The position numbers were made by a program, and so were the translations under genes. Below the pieces are notes generated by a model. It did not search any database, was not told where the DNA came from, and saw nothing but the letters and a program-made list of their open reading frames with translations. A DNA stretch of 39,493 nt from positions 1 through 39,493 of the forward strand of contig JAFLBG010000036.1 of the NCBI GenBank assembly GCA_017303975.1, written 5' to 3'. Numbering within the stretch: position 1 is the first letter of the stretch; each line of letters opens with the position of its first letter. This stretch comes from Bacteroidota bacterium. Its GTDB lineage: Bacteria; Bacteroidota; Bacteroidia; JAFLBG01. Below, in pieces: positions 16,873 through 23,721 of the stretch.

Positions 16873-17754
16873 ATGATGCAGTTAGATAAAATTCCATCTA
16901 TAGATGGATTAAAATTAAGCAATTTTAAAAATTACTATTTAGAGAATAAACGACCAGTTGTAATCAGGAATTTAACAAAAGGAACGTTTGCCGAAAAAAA
17001 TTGGAACTATGACTACTTTATAAACGAGGTAGGTAATTTAGAAATTGAGCTTATAGACGAAAAGAGCTGCGATAAAGATAGCAGCACCGCTTACACCAAA
17101 GGGAATTGTAAAATGAAGTTCGAAGAATACCTAACAATATTGAAAAAAAACGAATTCACTTCTAAAAGGATATTTCTACTTAATCTTTTTAAGGTATCGC
17201 CTAAATTAGGCAAAGACTTTCCTTGCCCCAAAATAATGAAGGGCATACTAGGCAAATTAGGCTATATGTTTTTTGGATCAAAAAATACCGATGTCAGATT
17301 ACACTATGATATAGACATGTCTGATGTACTTTTAACTCATTTTGGAGGCAAAAAGAAAGTAATATTAGTTTCTCCAGAATACTCAAAATATTTGTACAGG
17401 TTGCCATTTACTACTTTTTCTCTGGTAGATTTAAATAATCCTGACTATCAAAAATACCCCGCACTAAACTTTGTAAAGGGGCAAGAATGTATTTTAGAGC
17501 ATGGAGATTCCTTATATATTCCAAGTGGATACTGGCACTACATCAGTTACATTGATGCAGGATTTTCTGTTAGTTATAGAAAACTTCCATCTAAATTAGC
17601 TGATAAAATTAGTGGATTAGTAAACATTTGCGTACTACTTCCCTTGGATAAAATTATTTACTTTTTCTTGGCAAATAAATGGAAAACAATAAAAGAAAAA
17701 TGGACTATTAGTAATTCTTCAATACAATCGTTTAAAAGCTATTATCCTGCCTAG
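16873..17754 (+). CDS. Cupin-like (JmjC/Cupin_8) Fe(II)/2-oxoglutarate-dependent oxygenase family protein
   Basis: The 293-residue cytoplasmic protein fits the cupin_8 (FIH/JmjC-like) fold. 'NKRPVVIRNLTKGTFAEKNW' (residues 25-44) is the usual N-terminal strand-helix unit. The iron triad is visible as His144-x-Asp146 in 'DVRLHYDIDMSDVL' and His222 in 'LYIPSGYWHYI'. 'HFGGKKKVILVSPEYSKYLY' (156-175) is the typical strand after the HxD motif. Family members hydroxylate protein side chains or small molecules; the substrate is unknown here. It begins 'MMQ', so either Met may start it. It lies between the orphan 80-aa gene and sucD with no matching operon partner. A short GC-rich palindrome around its stop codon, followed by TTTT, may be a weak terminator. 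Confidence 0.82.
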   Translation: MMQLDKIPSIDGLKLSNFKNYYLENKRPVVIRNLTKGTFAEKNWNYDYFINEVGNLEIELIDEKSCDKDSSTAYTKGNCKMKFEEYLTILKKNEFTSKRIFLLNLFKVSPKLGKDFPCPKIMKGILGKLGYMFFGSKNTDVRLHYDIDMSDVLLTHFGGKKKVILVSPEYSKYLYRLPFTTFSLVDLNNPDYQKYPALNFVKGQECILEHGDSLYIPSGYWHYISYIDAGFSVSYRKLPSKLADKISGLVNICVLLPLDKIIYFFLANKWKTIKEKWTISNSSIQSFKSYYPA

Positions 17755-17843
17755 GCAGTTTTCTTGATAACATAAAAAGGCTTACGTTTTCATTAATACT
17801 GAAATAATAATTACTATATTTAACCATTATAACTAAAAAAATT

Positions 17844-18725
17844 ATGTCAGTATTAGTAAATAAAAAATCGAAAGTAATTGTACAAGGTTTTACAGGAAGC
17901 GAAGGTACTTTTCATGCAGGACAAATGATTGAATACGGCACTAACGTTGTGGGCGGTGTAACTCCGGGCAAAGGTGGCAGCAAACACTTGGAAAAACCTG
18001 TATTTAATACCGTTGAGGAAGCTGTAAAACAAACCGGTGCTGATGTATCTATCATATTTGTACCTCCTGCATTTGCTGCAGATGCTATTATGGAAGCTGC
18101 TCAAGCAGGAATTAAGGTAATAGTGTGTATTACGGAAGGAATACCAACAAAAGACATGATTTATGCGAAAGAATATTTAAAAGACTACAACTGCAGATTA
18201 ATTGGACCAAACTGTCCGGGAATAATTACTGCGGGCGAAGCAAAAGTGGGTATCATGCCAGGTTTCGTTTTCAAAAAAGGAAAAATCGGTATCGTTTCTA
18301 AATCCGGAACATTAACCTACGAGGCTGCGGATCAAATTGTGAAAGCAGGACTTGGAATAACCACTGCTATTGGCATAGGAGGAGATCCAATTATTGGAAC
18401 ATCTACTAAAGAAGCGGTAGAACTTTTAATGAATGATCCGGAAACCGAAGGTATTGTTATGATTGGAGAAATTGGTGGCGGTATGGAAGCAGAAGCTGCT
18501 CGTTGGATAAAAGAAAATAATAAAAAACCTGTAGTAGGATTTATTGCCGGACAAACCGCTCCTGCAGGACGTACCATGGGCCATGCCGGTGCAATTGTAG
18601 GTGGCGATGACGACACCGCAGCTGCAAAAATGAAAATAATGCGTGAGTGTGGAATTCATGTAGTTGATTCGCCAGCTGTAATAGGAAAAACAATGGCAAA
18701 AGTGTTGAATAAAGTAGTTGCATAA
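17844..18725 (+). CDS. sucD: Succinyl-CoA synthetase (ligase) alpha subunit
   Basis: With SucC this subunit makes succinate and ATP or GTP from succinyl-CoA in the TCA cycle. The 293-residue protein has the CoA-binding Rossmann start '[25 protein letters not shown]', 'GGVTPGKGG' and 'LIGPNCPGI'. The active-site region is '[19 protein letters not shown]', with the phosphorylated His at residue 247. The length is normal. The beta subunit gene sucC is not beside it, which is common in Bacteroidota. It ends in a strong palindromic terminator. A TATATTTA at 17815-17822 could be a weak -7 box, but has no TTG at the right distance. Confidence 0.97.
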   Translation: MSVLVNKKSKVIVQGFTGSEGTFHAGQMIEYGTNVVGGVTPGKGGSKHLEKPVFNTVEEAVKQTGADVSIIFVPPAFAADAIMEAAQAGIKVIVCITEGIPTKDMIYAKEYLKDYNCRLIGPNCPGIITAGEAKVGIMPGFVFKKGKIGIVSKSGTLTYEAADQIVKAGLGITTAIGIGGDPIIGTSTKEAVELLMNDPETEGIVMIGEIGGGMEAEAARWIKENNKKPVVGFIAGQTAPAGRTMGHAGAIVGGDDDTAAAKMKIMRECGIHVVDSPAVIGKTMAKVLNKVVA

Positions 18726-18739
18726 ACTGATTACATTTA

Positions 18740-18785
18740 TATAAATAAGAAGAGCGGTGAAATTTCACCGCTCTTCTTATTTATA
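18740..18785. terminator. 46-bp perfect palindrome terminator between sucD and DUF4476
   Basis: Positions 18740-18762 are the exact reverse complement of 18763-18785, with no spacer. The core is AGAGCGGTGAAATTTCACCGCTCT, flanked by A/T arms. It is located between convergent genes and so can stop transcription from both. Confidence 0.83.
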
Positions 18786-18797
18786 CTCCTTAACTAA

Positions 18798-19610
18798 TTA
18801 AAACCCTATATAACTATTTAAGGCACTAACACTGCTTTGAAAAGTAAATCCATTATTAACTATAAAATAATTACCCTTGTCAACAACTCTATTATAGGCA
18901 TACTTAGCAAAGTCTAACTTGGTTGATTCAAACGTAAACACATTCATCAAATCCAATGCTTGTGCACTTGTTAAATAATTGCTAGCCAACGCTTGTTTAG
19001 CAGTAATCAATTGAGTACTCTCAAAAGATTGATTCATCATCATTGATTTAAGTTGCATAAAAGTTCCATTATCCATTGGCATAATAACAGGAGTGGTACT
19101 TGCGTTGCAATTTGTATATGTCGTGCTATATCCGCCATTGTTACTACTATAAACGCTTGTACCACATTGACTAGTATTGTAAGTATAATTCTCATTTCCA
19201 TAAGTATAGTTGGCATTGTAATTGTTGCTACAAGTAGCAATTGGCAGCACATTTGCAACTGTATAACCTCTGTGCTTTTCAATTAAAGCATACACAACAG
19301 ATGAAGCCGGTACTTTTATAAATCCTTCGAAAGCTACTCTAGGAGTGGCACAAAAACCTCCATTGTATTGATTAGGAAATTTTACAATTTTAAGATAGTG
19401 TCTGCCCGGTTGAATGTTTTGCAAACTAAATGTGCTAGATCTATCATTAAATCTGTTATTATCCAACGTAACAATAAAATCGCTGTTGTCAGACATACGC
19501 AAATTTAATTCGGAATTTCTCCCATACGCTTTGATTGATTGCTCACTAGCTACTAATGTTACTACAACGATGGCAGTTTTTTTGATTAGGCTTGTAATGT
19601 TTGTTTTCAT
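18798..19610 (-). CDS. Exported DUF4476 protein
   Basis: I place the start at the ATG 19610, not at the longer frame's 19664. The shorter version begins 'MKTNITSLIKKTAIVVVTLVASEQSIKAYG', a proper signal peptide, and has a GGAGG 8 nt upstream. The protein is 270 residues. The middle is Asn/Tyr/Thr-rich and low in complexity ('NYNANYTYGNENYTYNTSQ'). The last 90 residues ('SFESTQLITAKQALASNYLTSAQALDLMNVFTFESTKLDFAKYAYNRVVD') fit the DUF4476 domain, a helical unit of unknown function common in exported Bacteroidota proteins. The N-terminal half (about 30-110) looks like a beta-sandwich ('GRHYLKIVKFPNQYNGGF'). It is last in a probable DUF1003-M61-DUF4476 operon. Confidence 0.75.
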   Translation of the reverse strand: MKTNITSLIKKTAIVVVTLVASEQSIKAYGRNSELNLRMSDNSDFIVTLDNNRFNDRSSTFSLQNIQPGRHYLKIVKFPNQYNGGFCATPRVAFEGFIKVPASSVVYALIEKHRGYTVANVLPIATCSNNYNANYTYGNENYTYNTSQCGTSVYSSNNGGYSTTYTNCNASTTPVIMPMDNGTFMQLKSMMMNQSFESTQLITAKQALASNYLTSAQALDLMNVFTFESTKLDFAKYAYNRVVDKGNYFIVNNGFTFQSSVSALNSYIGF

Positions 19611-19618
19611 GATTTGGT

Positions 19619-19623
19619 CCTCC
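19619..19623 (-). promoter_or_regulatory. Strong Shine-Dalgarno site fixing the DUF4476 start
   Basis: GGAGG on the minus strand lies 8 nt before the ATG at 19610. Bacteroidota rarely rely on such sites, so its perfect placement supports this start over the upstream in-frame ATG at 19664. Confidence 0.6.
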
Positions 19624-19679
19624 CAATAATTTAATTTATTAGTAGAAAACAAAATGTGTGCCAAACCAAAAATCAGGCG

Positions 19680-21404
19680 CTAAAACAATCTTTTACTCCA
19701 ATGCTGAAACGCATTCTTCTGTTCGAAAGATGCGTGTATATTTTTGGTAATTGTATATGTTTTATAATACTCCTCTGAAGTTGGAGTTAATTCAATTGAA
19801 ACAAACTCACCATTTCTATTTATTTGTAAGGTTATTTTTCGTTTGCCAAAATATTTAGCCCAGTCTGCAAAATCATTTTTAATTGCCATTCCATTAATTG
19901 CAACAATTTCATCCTGCATTGAAACACCCGAATTGTAAGCTATTGAATTAGGATAGATGGCTGCTACTTTTACAGTTGCGCCATTGTCAACAACCTTAAT
20001 ACCATAATGTGCTTCATAATATTTTTTCGATTTAGCAATTGATAATTCACAACCAATATAATCCAAAGCCATTGTTATAATTGAATCGTACGAAGCAGCC
20101 GTATACACATATTTTTCAAAAAAATCATTCAACGAAATTGTTGCAAACTTCGCAACTGTATTCTTATAATCGTCATCGTTATATCCCCTATTTTTCTTTG
20201 CAAACTCGGTATATAAATATCGCACCACATCGTCTAACGAATGTTTGCCATTGCTATGATTTCGAATAAGCACATCGGTAACAAAAGCAATGATGCTACC
20301 TTCGTCATAAATAGATGTTTTTCTATACGGCACACCGGGAACATATCCGTCTAACCAAGTATCAAAAGAAGAATCGGCAACCGACAAATTAAATCTTCCA
20401 AAATTATCAAGGTGACGTTGAATGGCAACTCCAAAATTTTTAAAAAATTGTTGTTCAGAAAAAACACCTCCCCTGAATAGCATTAAATCTCCGTAATATG
20501 TGGTTACTCCCTCGTACACAAAGCCCAATCGAGAATAATTTTCTTGCTTGTAATTATACGGAAGCATTTCAGCAGGACGAATAGTTTTAATATTCCACGA
20601 ATGGAAAAGCTCATGAGAGCTGACCCCCAATAGGCTTTCGTACAACTCATCTTCCATTAACTTATAGGAAGGACCTAAGGCTATAACCGTTGATTTAACA
20701 TGTTCTACTCCGTGGTAAAATTTAACAGGTAGTATTTGAAAAAAGAAATGATAGGCTTCGCAAGTAAACTCCTTTAGGGTAAGCAACTGTTCATTCGTAA
20801 AAATAAAAAAGTCGTTAATGAGCTTTGTCCAATTAGGCTTACACTCTCCTTGAAACCACAAATGGAATTCAACACCATCCATTACAAACATATTATGCTG
20901 CAATGAATTGCTTGCTATAAAAGGGCTATCAGCCATTTCATGAAAATCTGCGGCTTCGTATAGATTAGAACTTATTTTTTTTAGCGAACTCGCTACTTTA
21001 TAATCCGCAGGAATATCGAGTGCTAGCGTACAAGGTTCGTTAATTTTATCTTGCACGTACAAGCAACAATTAACAGGGTTTACATACAATTGCTTACTAT
21101 CTAAATAACTAGAACCTGCATTTATTTCGGCTGCATAATAGTTATATTTTACAACTATTTTTTTTGCATTAGCTGTGGTTACACGCCAGGTATCTTTTGC
21201 AATTTTAGAAAACAACAACTCATTTCCCTTATCATCAAAGGCTTTCCAGGCTTGCACATTCTTGGCAAAATTACCCAATTCATACCTACCCGGGCGCCAA
21301 GCCGGAAGATGAATATCTATGGTGTCTTTGGACGTATTATCAAAACTAAACTCAATATCAATATAATGAGAATTGGGGTTTTGGCTTGAAAATCTATAGT
21401 GCAT
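19680..21404 (-). CDS. M61 family metallopeptidase with PDZ domain
   Basis: This is a glycyl aminopeptidase-type zinc peptidase. The 574-residue protein starts with a beta-rich domain ('HLPAWRPGRYELGNFAKNVQAW', about residues 32-53). The thermolysin-like catalytic domain follows, with zinc motif HELFH at 264-268 ('LLGVSSHELFHSWNIKTIRP') and the downstream 'FVYEGVTTYYGDLMLFR', whose Glu is the likely third ligand. A C-terminal PDZ-like domain is seen at about 475-560 ('NSIAYNSGVSMQDEIVAINGM'). No signal peptide is visible at the chosen ATG, so it should be cytoplasmic. It starts 5 bp after the DUF1003 stop and is followed after 69 bp by DUF4476. The natural substrate is unknown. Confidence 0.92.
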   Translation of the reverse strand: MHYRFSSQNPNSHYIDIEFSFDNTSKDTIDIHLPAWRPGRYELGNFAKNVQAWKAFDDKGNELLFSKIAKDTWRVTTANAKKIVVKYNYYAAEINAGSSYLDSKQLYVNPVNCCLYVQDKINEPCTLALDIPADYKVASSLKKISSNLYEAADFHEMADSPFIASNSLQHNMFVMDGVEFHLWFQGECKPNWTKLINDFFIFTNEQLLTLKEFTCEAYHFFFQILPVKFYHGVEHVKSTVIALGPSYKLMEDELYESLLGVSSHELFHSWNIKTIRPAEMLPYNYKQENYSRLGFVYEGVTTYYGDLMLFRGGVFSEQQFFKNFGVAIQRHLDNFGRFNLSVADSSFDTWLDGYVPGVPYRKTSIYDEGSIIAFVTDVLIRNHSNGKHSLDDVVRYLYTEFAKKNRGYNDDDYKNTVAKFATISLNDFFEKYVYTAASYDSIITMALDYIGCELSIAKSKKYYEAHYGIKVVDNGATVKVAAIYPNSIAYNSGVSMQDEIVAINGMAIKNDFADWAKYFGKRKITLQINRNGEFVSIELTPTSEEYYKTYTITKNIHASFEQKNAFQHWSKRLF

Positions 21405-21409
21405 GGCTT

Positions 21410-21970
21410 TTATTTTTTCCTTTCTTCCATCAATTTATTTAACAATTCTAATTGAACCTTTTGAATATCTATCAATGTTTTTATTTGATCCATCATCAAC
21501 AAATCGACTTTCTTGTGTAGATTCCTAATTTCAATTTCAGCCTTTAAATTTACCCAATAATCATTTTCAGCACGTTTTCTATCTTTTTCTTCTTTTCGAT
21601 TTTGACTCATCATTATTACAGGAGCCTGCAACGCAGCGATACAAGACAATACCAAATTCAACAAAATAAATGGATATGAATCAAATGGTTTTGCAATAAG
21701 CACAAACGTATTTAATGAAACCCAAACAAGAATTACACAGCCAAAAATTATAATAAATTTCCAACTTCCGCCAAACTCCGCCACTTTATCAGCCAACTTT
21801 TGTCCTTGTGTTATGGTTTCGGGTTGGTTTTCGGCAATAGAAGAAGTAATAAGTTCTTGCTCCTTTATAGACTCCGCAACTATCGAATTTAATTTTCGCA
21901 ATTGCTTATTCTCGGTATCTAATAAATCATTTACAAAATGAAGATTATCATTGCTTGACTGTTTACTCAT
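21410..21970 (-). CDS. DUF1003 family inner-membrane protein
   Basis: The 186-residue protein has a cytoplasmic N-terminal helix region. Two membrane segments follow at about residues 72-94 ('WKFIIIFGCVILVWVSLNTFVLI') and 100-120 ('YPFILLNLVLSCIAALQAPVIMM'). Next is the diagnostic basic stretch 'SQNRKEEKDRKRAENDYWVNLKAEIEIRNLHKKVDLLM', which marks the DUF1003 family. A charged coiled-coil tail ends it. The function of the family is not established. It is the first gene of a probable operon with the M61 peptidase (5-bp gap) and is preceded by a good promoter candidate. Confidence 0.9.
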   Translation of the reverse strand: MSKQSSNDNLHFVNDLLDTENKQLRKLNSIVAESIKEQELITSSIAENQPETITQGQKLADKVAEFGGSWKFIIIFGCVILVWVSLNTFVLIAKPFDSYPFILLNLVLSCIAALQAPVIMMSQNRKEEKDRKRAENDYWVNLKAEIEIRNLHKKVDLLMMDQIKTLIDIQKVQLELLNKLMEERKK

Positions 21971-22002
21971 ACCTTCAGATTATGGAATAGAATTTAGTTA
22001 TC

Positions 22003-22032
22003 AAAATTAAGACATTAAATACTGCTTTGCAA
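22003..22032 (-). promoter_or_regulatory. Promoter of the DUF1003-M61-DUF4476 operon
   Basis: On the minus strand TTG (22032-22030), a 19-nt spacer and TAATTTTG (22010-22003) match the -33/-7 consensus fully. The ATG follows 33 nt after the -7 box. It lies in the 147-bp divergent region shared with lpdA. Confidence 0.58.
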
Positions 22033-22117
22033 TGGAATTATGACAGATGAATCTTGCAAACATTTTAGTACATTCGTACAACAAAACATATACGTAAAAA
22101 ATTAAAAAAAATTATAT

Positions 22118-23506
22118 ATGAACTACGATGTATTAGTTATTGGCAGTGGCCCAGGTGGATATGTTGCTGCAATTAGAGCTTCCCAGCTAGGTTTAAAAAC
22201 AGCTATAGTAGAACGTAGCGAACTTGGTGGTATTTGCCTAAACTGGGGATGTATTCCCACAAAAGCATTACTAAAAAGTGCACAGGTATTCGATTATTTG
22301 AATCATGCCAAAGAATATGGCATTACTGTAGGTGCTCCTCAAGCAGATTTTCCTGCGGTAGTAAAACGCTCCAGAGATGTTGCCGGTGGGATGAGTAAAG
22401 GCATTGAGTTTTTAATGAAAAAAAATAAAATTGAAGTAATAAAAGGAACGGCAAAAGTAAAACCAGGCAAAAAAGTGGAAGTAAAAGACGAAGCCGGAAA
22501 AACTTCCACTGTTGAAGCAAAACACATCATTATAGCAGTTGGTGCGCGCTCTAGACAATTGCCTAATTTACCGCAAGATGGAAAAAAAATAATCGGCTAC
22601 CGAGAAGCTATGACATTGCCACAACAACCAAAATCAATGGTAGTGGTTGGTTCAGGTGCTATAGGGTCTGAGTTTGCTTATTTCTATGCAACATTAGGAA
22701 CAAAAGTTACACTAGTTGAATTCCTGCCATCTATTGTTCCTGTTGAGGACGAAGAAGTTTCAAAACAATTAGAACGTTCGTTCAAAAAGTCGGGAATGAA
22801 TGTAATGACAGAATCTAGCGTAGAATCTGTTGATGCAAAAGGAGCAGGATGCAAAGTAACTGTAAAAACAAAAAAAGGAACTGAGATTATTGAATGTGAC
22901 GTAGTGCTTTCTGCTGTTGGTATTCAAGCCAACCTCGAAAATCTTGGACTAGAAGAAGTCGGAATTGTTACGGATAAAGGAAAAATTGTAGTAAATGGAT
23001 ACTACGAAACTAACATGCCCGGCTATTATGCCATTGGCGACTGTGTTGGCGGACAAGCATTAGCACACGTTGCGAGCGCTGAAGGAATTATTTGTGTAGA
23101 AAAAATTGCAGGACATCATCCGGAACCGCTTAATTACAATAACATTCCGGGTTGCACCTATTGCCAACCTGAAATTGCTTCTGTTGGTTACACCGAGAAA
23201 GCTGCCAAAGAAAAAGGGTACGAAATTAAAGTAGGCAAATTTCCATTCTCAGCTTCCGGTAAAGCAAGTGCTGCGGGAGCTAAAGATGGTTTTGTAAAAG
23301 TAATTTTTGATGCTAAATACGGAGAATTTTTGGGGGCACACATGATTGGAGCTAATGTTACCGAAATGATTGCAGAAGTAGTAGTAGCACGGAAATTAGA
23401 GACTACCGGACATGAAATAATAAAAAGTGTTCACCCGCATCCAACCATGAGCGAAGCAATTATGGAAGCTGCCGCTGCTGCGTATGGCGAAGTGATACAT
23501 TTGTAA
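22118..23506 (+). CDS. lpdA: Dihydrolipoyl dehydrogenase (E3)
   Basis: E3 reoxidises dihydrolipoamide on the 2-oxoacid dehydrogenase complexes and the glycine cleavage system, passing electrons through FAD to NAD. The 462-residue protein begins with the FAD-binding 'YDVLVIGSGPGGYVAAIRA'. Its redox disulfide is Cys40/Cys45 in 'GGICLNWGCIPTKALLKS'. The second Rossmann fold 'MVVVGSGAIGSEFAYFYATLG' binds NAD. The late 'PGYYAIGDCVGGQALAHVASAEG' is the FAD-contacting segment, and 'HPHPTMSEAIMEA' carries the catalytic His of the partner subunit. No E1 or E2 gene is adjacent, so it may serve several complexes. It ends in a strong terminator. Confidence 0.97.
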   Translation: MNYDVLVIGSGPGGYVAAIRASQLGLKTAIVERSELGGICLNWGCIPTKALLKSAQVFDYLNHAKEYGITVGAPQADFPAVVKRSRDVAGGMSKGIEFLMKKNKIEVIKGTAKVKPGKKVEVKDEAGKTSTVEAKHIIIAVGARSRQLPNLPQDGKKIIGYREAMTLPQQPKSMVVVGSGAIGSEFAYFYATLGTKVTLVEFLPSIVPVEDEEVSKQLERSFKKSGMNVMTESSVESVDAKGAGCKVTVKTKKGTEIIECDVVLSAVGIQANLENLGLEEVGIVTDKGKIVVNGYYETNMPGYYAIGDCVGGQALAHVASAEGIICVEKIAGHHPEPLNYNNIPGCTYCQPEIASVGYTEKAAKEKGYEIKVGKFPFSASGKASAAGAKDGFVKVIFDAKYGEFLGAHMIGANVTEMIAEVVVARKLETTGHEIIKSVHPHPTMSEAIMEAAAAAYGEVIHL

Positions 23507-23543
23507 AAAGATTCATTCCAAAACATACGTTTTAATAAATCCC

Positions 23544-23587
23544 AAAAAGGGTTTTTGATTTAGAAAATAAAATCAAAAACCCTTTTT
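23544..23587 (+). terminator. Intrinsic terminator of lpdA
   Basis: Arms 23544-23561 and 23570-23587 form an 18-bp perfect stem with an 8-nt loop. The 3' arm ends in a T-run that continues for two further bases (7 T in all). It begins 37 nt after the stop codon. Confidence 0.82.
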
Positions 23588-23646
23588 TTATTGACAATTA
23601 TCGCCTAAGCACAAAATTAGGAATATAAGATTTGTCAAAAATAATT

Positions 23647-23677
23647 TTGCGGTTAGAATTTACATGCTGTATATTTT
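23647..23677 (+). promoter_or_regulatory. Candidate promoter of the C25-like T9SS protein gene
   Basis: TTG (23647-23649), a 20-nt spacer and TATATTTT (23670-23677) match the consensus in all but the last base of the -7 box. The ATG is 44 nt downstream, past the lpdA terminator. Confidence 0.45.
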
Positions 23678-23721
23678 AACGAATTTAAAATTATACAACC
23701 AACAACATTTAAAATCAGCAA

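Noticed and set aside
17815-17822. TATATTTA as -7 box for sucD
   Set aside because: It lacks the final G and no TTG lies at the right distance; AT-rich sequence gives such matches often.
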